This document shows positions 1 to 5,028 of a stretch of DNA of 6,288 bases, in pieces. The DNA is from a bacterium. GTDB taxonomy: Archaea > Thermoproteota > Nitrososphaeria > Nitrososphaerales > CADDZS01. The stretch spans positions 267-6,554 of the forward strand of contig DAIDAB010000116.1 of assembly GCA_027310845.1 (NCBI GenBank). The letters are read 5' to 3'. The notes under the pieces are model-generated. The model searched no databases and was not told the DNA's origin. It was given only the letters and a program-made list of their open reading frames with translations. A program made the position numbers and the translations under genes. The first letter of the stretch is position 1. Each line of letters opens with the position of its first letter.

Positions 1-804
1 AAATTCGCTGAACGGCCCATCGTCAAAGTGCTCCTCCGGAAGCGCCTCGGCTTCAATTGCAATCTCTGCATCAGAAGGGATGGGAATATCATTGAGCTCT
101 CCCGCCACATGAGTGGAAGATTCACCTAGAACATTTGAAACTCTCGCATACTCATTTTCGATGAAGGAGGCGGCGAGCATGTAGTAGAGCGGGTGCGCGC
201 CAATGATGACGGTGATGGGAAGTGTTTTCCCCTGTTCTTTTGCCACCTGAAAATATCTCCACAAATGACCTCTGCTCCCCATGTCAAAGGAGTATCTCGC
301 TTTGTCCACTATCTGGATTCTGGTGTAGCTCATGTTCACCGTGCTCGGGTTGAGCGGGTCGCGAGCGATCGCCCGTCCACCGGTGATGTACCGACCAAGC
401 CCTGTTTTCCTGCCATCGGGCATGAAATGCTTACGAACGGGAAGTGTGAATAGATCAGCGGCTCCTCCAGTAGAAACCACCTCTTTCACAGGGGCGGGTC
501 CTTGCGTTATGGCGACCCGGCTTGGGTTGCTTACTATTTCGTTCCATCTGCGATAGAGATCCTCTTCTGAGCTCCCTATTGCAAAGGCCATCCTTTCCAT
601 GCTGCCCAGTACATTTGTTACTAGCTCGAAGTCGCTGTAACCTTTGATCTTCTTGAACCAGATCAGCGGGCTTTCGTCTTCCAGTGCCTTGTAGTAGGCA
701 GTAGGCTCGTAGTTTAGGTCAATTTCATCCTCAACTACATGCACGTCATCTGGATTCTTGGCTTTGTAGCTCTCCAAGAAACCGAGCAAGGAGGATTGAC
801 CCAT
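1..804 (-). CDS. UbiD-family decarboxylase/carboxylase, C-terminus cut off by window edge
   Basis: I translated the minus strand from ATG at 804. It stays open for 268 codons to the window edge, against about 440-490 residues for a complete UbiD protein. Family-like features are an N-terminal FLE segment followed by an acidic strand (residues 9-30), NMSYTRIQ at 157-164 with R162 in the place of the prenyl-FMN/active-site Arg, GAHPLYYMLAAS at 202-213, and the signature block IPIPSDAEIAIEAE (240-253) leading to DDGPFSEF (261-268), which resembles the usual EGPFGEF. UbiD enzymes use prenylated FMN, made by a UbiX partner, to add or remove CO2 on unsaturated or aromatic acids in the cytoplasm. 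No UbiX is visible here. Substrate is unknown: an aromatic acid is one option, and the archaeal mevalonate-pathway anhydromevalonate-phosphate decarboxylase is another member of this family. A GTG at 813 is an alternative start; ATG fits the TATA spacing better. Confidence 0.86.
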   Translation of the reverse strand, partial: MGQSSLLGFLESYKAKNPDDVHVVEDEIDLNYEPTAYYKALEDESPLIWFKKIKGYSDFELVTNVLGSMERMAFAIGSSEEDLYRRWNEIVSNPSRVAITQGPAPVKEVVSTGGAADLFTLPVRKHFMPDGRKTGLGRYITGGRAIARDPLNPSTVNMSYTRIQIVDKARYSFDMGSRGHLWRYFQVAKEQGKTLPITVIIGAHPLYYMLAASFIENEYARVSNVLGESSTHVAGELNDIPIPSDAEIAIEAEALPEEHFDDGPFSEF

Positions 805-830
805 AAAGTTCACGGAGCGCGAGGCTCGAA

Positions 831-840
831 TTAAATATAT
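831..840 (-). promoter_or_regulatory. TATA box of the UbiD-family gene
   Basis: The minus strand reads ATATATTTAA here, centred about 31 bases before the ATG at 804. With the usual archaeal spacing of about 26 bases, transcription would begin near 809, giving a nearly leaderless mRNA. No SD motif precedes the ATG, which agrees. The box lies downstream of the transporter stop codon, so the UbiD gene can be transcribed independently of it. Confidence 0.6.
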
Positions 841-847
841 GTCTGAA

Positions 848-869
848 CCGCAAAGAAATCTCTTTGCGG
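848..869 (-). terminator. Perfect 9-bp hairpin after the transporter stop
   Basis: CCGCAAAGA (848-856) and TCTTTGCGG (861-869) are perfectly complementary around a 4-base loop. On the minus strand the stem begins 10 bases past the transporter stop at 880 and is followed by a mixed AT-rich stretch that runs into the UbiD TATA box, not by a clean T run. It could terminate or stabilise the transporter mRNA, or be an operator just upstream of the UbiD promoter. The stem is certain; its role is inferred. Confidence 0.4.
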
Positions 870-879
870 CGGTGCCTGT

Positions 880-2184
880 CTATTCATTTGTCAAGTCAAT
901 ACCTTTGGTCTCGCGTGATAACGAAATGGCCACAAGTGACGCTATGACGACGAGAGCTGCAACGAGTGCGACGTAAGGCCACGAATTTGACACGCCTCCT
1001 GAGCCAAGAATTATTGAAGGAATTATTCCGACGACCACCACTCCAGATATGAAAGTTCCAAACTGGTAGGAGAGGCCCGAACCTGAGTACCTGAACCTCG
1101 TGGGAAAAGATTCTGCGAAGAGCGTATTCTGTGCGCCGATCGTGAACACCGTCGGACCGAATAGAATCATGTCAGCGAGCACGATCAATGCGAGATTGCG
1201 CGTATTCAAAAGAGGGAAGAATGCTATGGATGCAATGAGAGCCCAGATCGCCCCAATCATCATCGTCCTTCTCCTCCCGAGCCTCTCAGAAACTGCAAAC
1301 CCGACGAGGAACGTGAAGATCCCAAAGACAACAGAGTAGGTGACGGAAAGATTTGCAAAAGCCGTTGATATGCCGAGGGAACCGAGATAGCTCACTGAAA
1401 AAGGAACCTCGACCGCGGAGACAAGCGTGGTCATGAAAGTCCATGCAATTGCAAGGAGCAGTATTCTTTTCCAGTAGAGTTTCAAAACCGCCGACGCGGG
1501 AGCCCTCTCCACGGCCTTCTTCTCAAGGAGGGTTTTGAAGATAGGACTCTCGGAAACCTTGAATCTGACTAGAATGCCGATCACTACGAGGATTCCTCCG
1601 ATTGCGAATGGAATCCTCCACCCATATGTTATGAAATCGCCTTTGAGCGAGGCCGCAAGATACGCGAAGCTCAGCGAAGCTAGCAGCAGTCCCAGAGGAA
1701 CTGGCGTTGCCCAGAGGTTCCAGAATGATCTCCATCTTGACTTCGATGCGAACTCTGTGATCCAGGCGACGGCTCCTCCAAACTCGCCTCCGAGACCGAG
1801 GCCGAAGAGTAGTCTGAAGAGAACAAGGAAGGCAACGGATGTCCATCCAATTGAGGCGTAGCCTGGGATTATCGCGATTCCGAAGAGCCCCACCCCCATT
1901 ACGAGCAGCGTGTAAATCAGTGTGTTTCTGCGTCCGAGCCGGTCTCCGATATGACCAAAGACGTAGGCGCCGACAGGCCTCGTGAAATATACTAGACCGA
2001 AGGTCACTATGGAAAACGCAACGGCCGCTCCGGCGCCCAAACTCGGAAAGAAGACGCGGGGCCACACAGATGCGGCGGCAAAGGATGCGATAAAAAAGTC
2101 ATAGTATTCAACTATCCCGCCTAAACCAGCGGCAATGGTGACCTTGGTCAGCTCTCGGCGTGGAATCTGTGATTGAGCTGCCAC
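880..2184 (-). CDS. MFS transporter, metabolite:H+ symporter (MHS) type
   Basis: A 434-residue integral membrane protein with about 12 hydrophobic segments, the normal size for this family. MHS hallmarks are EYYDFF in the first helix (26-31), RPVGAYVFGHIGDRLGRR with the loop 2-3 motif (69-86), GLGGEFGGA (130-138), the second-half copy SERLGRRRT (299-307), PTRFRYSGSGLSYQ (361-374) and the C-terminal SRETKGIDL (423-431). Relatives import carboxylates, betaines, shikimate or aromatic acids by proton symport; the substrate here is not deducible. The start is GTG at 2184. An in-frame TAA lies two codons upstream and the next Met is residue 96, inside the membrane domain, so GTG is essentially forced. 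No clear SD precedes it, and translation may depend on the mini-ORF ending 3 bases upstream. The downstream UbiD-family gene, same strand, suggests uptake and (de)carboxylation of an organic acid (inference). Confidence 0.92.
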   Translation of the reverse strand: MAAQSQIPRRELTKVTIAAGLGGIVEYYDFFIASFAAASVWPRVFFPSLGAGAAVAFSIVTFGLVYFTRPVGAYVFGHIGDRLGRRNTLIYTLLVMGVGLFGIAIIPGYASIGWTSVAFLVLFRLLFGLGLGGEFGGAVAWITEFASKSRWRSFWNLWATPVPLGLLLASLSFAYLAASLKGDFITYGWRIPFAIGGILVVIGILVRFKVSESPIFKTLLEKKAVERAPASAVLKLYWKRILLLAIAWTFMTTLVSAVEVPFSVSYLGSLGISTAFANLSVTYSVVFGIFTFLVGFAVSERLGRRRTMMIGAIWALIASIAFFPLLNTRNLALIVLADMILFGPTVFTIGAQNTLFAESFPTRFRYSGSGLSYQFGTFISGVVVVGIIPSIILGSGGVSNSWPYVALVAALVVIASLVAISLSRETKGIDLTNE

Positions 2185-2187
2185 GAG

Positions 2188-2289
2188 TTAAGCGCTGCCT
2201 GCTGAATCAGGTAAAACAGAAACAAAAGCCATCAAGAATATGACAAAGAGGGTGAAGATGGCGAAGGCGAGTCTAGTTTTCCCTTTCAT
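2188..2289 (-). CDS. 33-residue hydrophobic mini-ORF, in frame with and 3 bases before the transporter
   Basis: ATG at 2289 opens a 33-codon frame ending in TAA at 2190-2188. The peptide has a basic N-terminus (MKGKTR), one hydrophobic stretch (about residues 7-26) and a short polar end, LPDSAGSA, resembling a signal peptide with a small-residue cleavage site or a single-pass membrane microprotein. The stop is followed by CTC and then the GTG of the transporter, all in one frame, so the two read as a single frame interrupted by TAA. A TATA box 37 bases before the ATG would put both on one mRNA. It could be a genuine small membrane protein, a leader peptide coupling translation into the transporter, or chance. 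I know no homologue. Composition, position and promoter favour translation. Confidence 0.45.
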   Translation of the reverse strand: MKGKTRLAFAIFTLFVIFLMAFVSVLPDSAGSA

Positions 2290-2320
2290 CGCTATCGCTG
2301 CGCCCAGCGAGCGACCACAT

Positions 2321-2330
2321 TTGTATATAT
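2321..2330 (-). promoter_or_regulatory. TATA box of the mini-ORF/transporter unit
   Basis: The minus strand reads ATATATACAA, centred about 37 bases upstream of the mini-ORF ATG (2289) and about 142 upstream of the transporter GTG. Predicted initiation near 2300 puts the mini-ORF first on the transcript with a leader of about 11 bases. I saw no comparable box between 2289 and 2184. Confidence 0.55.
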
Positions 2331-2399
2331 GTTATCCCTAACATATTCGGGGAAAACAGGAAAATCTAGGAAGAGCTTCTGCACTCTCTTGACCATTCC

Positions 2400-2418
2400 A
2401 TCCTACCATACGTAGGAT
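2400..2418. repeat. 7-bp inverted repeat, possible operator
   Basis: ATCCTAC (2400-2406) and GTAGGAT (2412-2418) flank the 5-base spacer CATAC. It lies about 70 bases upstream of the transporter-unit TATA box and 26-44 bases upstream of an ATG at 2444. The symmetry and spacing suit a dimeric regulator, but no regulator gene is in the window. Confidence 0.4.
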
Positions 2419-2443
2419 AAGACTTTGATTCCAATCTTCCGCG

Positions 2444-2578
2444 ATGAAGCGCTTTCTAGACATGACTCTGGACGTCCTCTCGAAGTCGCAGAAGGTAGCT
2501 TCTCTGATCTTTCGCATTCATTCAGAATCTCTTGACTTCGCCTTTCAGGGAATCCTCAGATGGACATCAACACGTTGA
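2444..2578 (+). CDS. Possible 44-residue small protein (doubtful)
   Basis: ATG at 2444 opens 44 codons ending in TGA at 2576-2578. The peptide begins MKRFLDMTLDVLSKSQK and is amphipathic, without Cys motifs or a membrane segment. A weak TATA-like GGATAAGA (2415-2422) sits about 26 bases before the ATG, a leaderless spacing, and overlaps the inverted repeat at 2400-2418. I do not recognise the sequence. A frame of this length is easily produced by chance. Confidence 0.22.
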   Translation: MKRFLDMTLDVLSKSQKVASLIFRIHSESLDFAFQGILRWTSTR

Positions 2579-2703
2579 CATCATTACAGTAATATTGCCG
2601 CAAGCATAATCTTGATCTCTGCTCAGTGTTCAAGACATGATATAGGAAACCTATGTTCAGATCCACAAAGACCATAACCTGCCTCTTCATAGATTGTACT
2701 TGG

Positions 2704-2713
2704 TCTAAAATAA
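2704..2713 (+). promoter_or_regulatory. TATA-like box of ftsZ
   Basis: TCTAAAATAA lies about 36 bases before the ATG at 2744 and directly abuts the TTG at 2714. If it is the promoter, transcription begins near 2734, so the TTG would not be on the mRNA. This is the main reason for choosing ATG 2744 as the ftsZ start. Confidence 0.45.
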
Positions 2714-2743
2714 TTGTCTTCCGATCTTGACGCGCAATCGAAA

Positions 2744-3775
2744 ATGGATGAAATGATAGAATCTGAGAAACTTGAAGCAATGATGCGAGCCTCCAAGCCG
2801 CAGGTCTCGGTCATTGGTGTTGGTGGAGCTGGATGCAACATTGTTTCTTGGGTCAAACAAAAGAAAGGCGGTGTTTCAGGTGCAAATTTGATTGCAGCCA
2901 ACACTGATGCGACTCACTTGAGCATAGTGAAGGCCGATCGTAGGATCCTGCTCGGAGAGAAGTCGACGAGAGGAATGGGAGCAGGCGGCTACCCTAAACG
3001 AGGAGAGGAAGCTGCGAGAGAATCAATTGAACAGGTAAAGAGGGATACCAAAGGTTCAAACATTGTTTATGTTGCTACAGGTCTTGGCGGGGGAACCGGA
3101 ACGGGTGCTTCCTGGGTTATCGCTAATTCTTTGAAAAATACTGGAGCCCTAATGATTGGTGTCGTGACGCTGCCTTTCGCTGTTGAAAGATTCAGGTACA
3201 ATTCCGCAAAGGACGGACTTTTGAAACTCAAGAATGAGTGCGATACAGTAGTCGTGATTGACAATAACAGACTCGCCAAAGTCGCAGGTGACCTGCCGCT
3301 CAAGGAAGCATTAGGAGTTGCAAATGAGCTCGTCGGAGAGTTCGTGAAAGGAATCACCGAGACTATCACTACTGCAAGTCTCATCAACATAGACTTTGCA
3401 GACTTGCGAGCTATTATGGAGAAGAGAGGTATTGCCGCTATCGGAGTCGGCGAATCATCCGGCGAAAAAAGAATCGCTAGCGCGGTCCAGACTGCGCTTG
3501 ATGCACAACTCCTCGACATAAAGGACGCGACAAAGGCGTTCGGTGTGCTGATCCACGTCGTGGGAGGAGAAGACATCACTCTCGATGAAGTAACCCAAGC
3601 TGGAGAAATGGTCACTAGATCTCTTCCGTCAAAAGCTCGCGTTGTCTGGGGAGCAAGAGTTGATCCAGCGTTGCAGGGAAGAGTGCGAGTTATGGTAGTC
3701 TTGACTGGAGTAGAGTGCTCGTTCCTCACTGAGAAGCAAGGAGCAGTCGCAAGACTCATCCATGCAAGAAGCTAG
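2744..3775 (+). CDS. ftsZ: Cell-division GTPase FtsZ (tubulin/FtsZ family, divergent)
   Basis: From ATG 2744 the product has 343 residues. FtsZ motifs appear in order: GVGGAGCN (25-32, T1), GMGAGG (77-82, T3), the tubulin signature GLGGGTGTG (113-121, T4), TLPFAVERFRY (142-152), NNRL (174-177, T6), and NIDFADL (215-221), in which N215, D217 and D220 are the T7 catalytic residues. Both GTP binding and hydrolysis therefore look intact. The C-terminal beta domain follows (GVLIHVVGGEDITLDEV to RVRVMVVLTG, ending near 322). Only 21 residues remain after it, so the usual linker and conserved C-terminal peptide that binds SepF, FtsA or ZipA seem absent. A TTG at 2714, directly after an in-frame TAA, would add 10 residues, but a TATA-like box overlaps it. 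Neither start has an SD. Some archaea divide with ESCRT/Cdv proteins while keeping an FtsZ, so a division role is not certain. Confidence 0.93.
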   Translation: MDEMIESEKLEAMMRASKPQVSVIGVGGAGCNIVSWVKQKKGGVSGANLIAANTDATHLSIVKADRRILLGEKSTRGMGAGGYPKRGEEAARESIEQVKRDTKGSNIVYVATGLGGGTGTGASWVIANSLKNTGALMIGVVTLPFAVERFRYNSAKDGLLKLKNECDTVVVIDNNRLAKVAGDLPLKEALGVANELVGEFVKGITETITTASLINIDFADLRAIMEKRGIAAIGVGESSGEKRIASAVQTALDAQLLDIKDATKAFGVLIHVVGGEDITLDEVTQAGEMVTRSLPSKARVVWGARVDPALQGRVRVMVVLTGVECSFLTEKQGAVARLIHARS

Positions 3776-3788
3776 ACCAAGAGAGACC

Positions 3789-3841
3789 GTGCACTATCCT
3801 ATGCCTAGAGCTGATGCCAACTAGCTCAGCTCGATGTGCAT
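3789..3841 (+). terminator. Two-tier stem-loop in the ftsZ 3' region
   Basis: Starting about 14 bases past the ftsZ stop, TGCAC (3790-3794) pairs with GTGCA (3836-3840), with a G-U pair outside. Inside, GAGCTGA (3808-3814) pairs with TCAGCTC (3826-3832). The asymmetric internal loop between the two stems makes this an imperfect but nested fold. It may protect or terminate the ftsZ mRNA. No T run follows directly. Confidence 0.35.
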
Positions 3842-3887
3842 CCCTCATCCAGGCCGAGTTCCAGGAATCGCTGACAAGGATGCCCAA

Positions 3888-3910
3888 TTTTTAGACCACT
3901 TCATGGTCTA
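3888..3910 (+). terminator. T run plus 7-bp hairpin, probable transcription end downstream of ftsZ
   Basis: Five Ts (3888-3892) are followed by TAGACCA (3892-3898) and TGGTCTA (3904-3910) around a 5-base loop. Archaeal termination depends largely on T runs, so ftsZ transcription could end here, about 115 bases after its stop. On the minus strand the stem contains the TAG stop of the doubtful small ORF ending at 3908. Confidence 0.35.
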
Positions 3911-4126
3911 GAGGACCCATTTTTCAAGCGATTGCTTGGTTTCCGCCAAATTCTCTTTTTCATAAGAGCTAACGACGCGGCTATTGGCGAGAAGAGATGG
4001 TGGACCACCCGAAAGCGTTTCAGGAATGCCTGAGACATTTTCGGGGAAGCAGCGAAGCTTATCGAAAAAAGGATGCCATCGTTTCGACTTGAAATATGAG
4101 CACATGGTTGACTGTTCGTCCCCCAT
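3908..4126 (-). CDS. Possible 72-residue hypothetical protein
   Basis: ATG at 4126 opens 72 codons ending in TAG at 3910-3908; a TTG at 4138 would add four residues. The product is soluble, mixed in charge, has two Trp and two Cys residues (MCSYF near 8-12, LRCF near 24-27) and an SGGPPSLL turn. It has more natural composition and codon use than the overlapping 86-codon frame on the same strand. An 8-bp inverted repeat lies directly upstream of the start. No good TATA box or SD is visible, and I recognise no family. It could be a small lineage-specific protein convergent with ftsZ, or a chance frame. Confidence 0.3.
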   Translation of the reverse strand: MGDEQSTMCSYFKSKRWHPFFDKLRCFPENVSGIPETLSGGPPSLLANSRVVSSYEKENLAETKQSLEKWVL

Positions 4127-4334
4127 TCGCTCAGACAAGCACGTGCAGCTTGTCTAGGCAAAGTGACGCTTTTCGAACAAAACCATCAGATCTTTTGTTG
4201 ATCGGAGAAAAATTCCCAAAGTTTCGCCCGCCATCATGGTGAACACCCCAAACATGCTCTGAGCTTCATACTTGCCTGTACTGCCTTGTTTTCAGCGATC
4301 TCGACTCACAAAATCGAAAATTTCTCTCCCTTGT
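3911..4334. other. Intergenic region between ftsZ and tbp
   Basis: Apart from the doubtful minus-strand ORF (3908-4126) and the inverted repeat at 4133-4155, I see no gene. 4156-4334 contains only short repeats such as GATC copies near 4190 and A/T-rich patches upstream of the tbp TATA box. No tRNA or recognisable C/D-box RNA was found by eye. Confidence 0.5.
4133..4155. repeat. 8-bp perfect inverted repeat
   Basis: AGACAAGC (4133-4140) and GCTTGTCT (4148-4155) flank a 7-base loop. The palindrome GCACGTGC (4139-4146) straddles the left arm and the loop. The repeat sits 6 bases upstream of the ATG at 4126 (minus strand) and could be an operator for that ORF or an RNA hairpin. Function is unknown. 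Confidence 0.4.
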
Positions 4335-4342
4335 CTTTATAG
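4335..4342 (+). promoter_or_regulatory. TATA box of tbp
   Basis: CTTTATAG is centred about 43 bases before the TTG start at 4381, predicting initiation near 4365 and a leader of about 16 bases. No SD lies in that leader. TBP would bind its own promoter here, which allows autoregulation (inference). Confidence 0.45.
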
Positions 4343-4380
4343 CAGCTTGCAACAGAGGAAGCAGTAACTGTGCTTTTCTT

Positions 4381-4941
4381 TTGCCAGCTACCAAAGCAAT
4401 CATCAGCATTGAAAACGTCGTAGCCTCTGCGAGCATTAACCAGACTGTCGACCTGAAAGAAATTACCAGGGCATTTGCTGATGTTGAATATCATCCAGAT
4501 CAGTTCCCCGGACTTGTTTTCAGGCTAAAGTTGCCAAAGACTGCGACATTGATCTTCGGCTCAGGCAAGATGGTTTGCACCGGATCTAAATCCTCGGAAC
4601 AGGCTTCAAAGGCGGTCAATGCAGTCGTTGATAAACTTCGAAAGGGAGGCATCGACATTCGGAACGAGCCTATCGTCGTAGTCCAGAATATCGTAGCTTC
4701 GGCATCTCTGGGCGGGAGGGTGCATCTTGAGGAAGCGGCAAGGCAATTGCCAAAGTCGATGTACGAACCGGAACAATTCCCGGGTTTGATCCACAGAATG
4801 GCCGACCCGAAAACTGTGATTTTACTTTTTGCTTCGGGCAAGCTCGTGTGCACTGGCGGAAAGACGGAGGCAGATGTCTATCGCGCCGTGAACAACCTGC
4901 ACGTCACGCTCGAGCAAAAGGGACTAATGATATACGCTTGA
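4381..4941 (+). CDS. tbp: TATA-box-binding protein (TBP)
   Basis: At 186 residues this is the standard archaeal TBP length, made of the two TBP repeats that form the DNA-binding saddle. Repeat 1 spans about 7-93 (ENVVASASINQTVDL, QFPGLVFRL, SGKMVCTG) and repeat 2 about 97-186 (QNIVASASLGG, EPEQFPGLIHRM, SGKLVCTG). The four phenylalanines that kink TATA DNA are all present: F42 and F59 in repeat 1, F133 and F150 in repeat 2. Together with TFB the protein recruits RNA polymerase to promoters. The start is TTG at 4381: the next Met is residue 64, and family members begin with the same MP-x-x-K context, so the non-ATG start is well supported. From memory the sequence resembles thaumarchaeal TBPs most closely. 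It converges with tfb, with 87 bases between the stops. Nothing is truncated. Confidence 0.96.
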   Translation: MPATKAIISIENVVASASINQTVDLKEITRAFADVEYHPDQFPGLVFRLKLPKTATLIFGSGKMVCTGSKSSEQASKAVNAVVDKLRKGGIDIRNEPIVVVQNIVASASLGGRVHLEEAARQLPKSMYEPEQFPGLIHRMADPKTVILLFASGKLVCTGGKTEADVYRAVNNLHVTLEQKGLMIYA

Positions 4942-4947
4942 ACGCGG

Positions 4948-4965
4948 AGCTATTCAGGCATAGCT
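4948..4965. repeat. Short inverted repeat between the convergent tbp and tfb genes
   Basis: AGCTAT (4948-4953) and ATAGCT (4960-4965) flank a 6-base loop, 6 bases after the tbp stop. A second small symmetry, TGAAA-AG-TTTCA, lies near 4999-5010. These may help end transcription from both sides in the 87-base gap. There is no long T run, so the role is tentative. Confidence 0.3.
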
Positions 4966-5028
4966 ATTGACTGATCCAGGTCTCCTCTAGTCGCGATTTG
5001 AAAAGTTTCAATATTCACTTGCTTCAAG

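Larger units (their letters stand above)
2331..2703. other. Divergent intergenic region between transporter unit and ftsZ
   Basis: About 370 bases between two diverging transcription units. No convincing long gene is present. It holds the 7-bp inverted repeat at 2400-2418, a doubtful 44-codon plus-strand ORF (2444-2578) and a short palindrome, ATAGG-AAA-CCTAT, at 2642-2654. Minus-strand open frames that cross from here into ftsZ have no protein-like character and overlap its conserved coding sequence. Confidence 0.6.

Noticed and set aside
193..556. Two overlapping plus-strand frames opposite the UbiD-family gene
   Set aside because: Both are antisense to well-matched UbiD coding sequence and have no family resemblance.
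1535..1861. 108-codon plus-strand frame opposite the transporter gene
   Set aside because: It is an antisense shadow of a clearly recognised transporter with no independent support.
1523..2065. 180-codon minus-strand frame within the transporter gene
   Set aside because: It is an alternative frame of the transporter, very Arg-rich and without membrane or domain features.
2556..2904. Two minus-strand frames crossing the start of ftsZ
   Set aside because: They overlap the ftsZ promoter and GTP-binding region, and their composition is not protein-like.
3067..3759. 230-codon minus-strand open frame antisense to ftsZ
   Set aside because: It lies wholly opposite conserved FtsZ sequence, is rich in Ser, Thr, Pro and Ala as expected of an antisense shadow, and shows no domain.
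3997..4092. 31-codon plus-strand ORF beginning MVDHPKAFQE
   Set aside because: It is charged and fairly natural-looking, but very short, opposite another candidate frame and without a promoter or SD.
3901..4161. 86-codon minus-strand frame overlapping the 72-residue candidate
   Set aside because: It is Ala, Ser and Arg-rich with a shadow-like composition; the alternative frame ending at 3908 looks more natural.
3776..4380. tRNA or C/D-box RNA in the ftsZ-tbp gap
   Set aside because: No cloverleaf and no properly spaced RUGAUGA and CUGA boxes could be found by eye.
4500..4853. Minus-strand frames opposite tbp
   Set aside because: They are antisense shadows of TBP; the plus-strand protein has all four DNA-kinking Phe residues.
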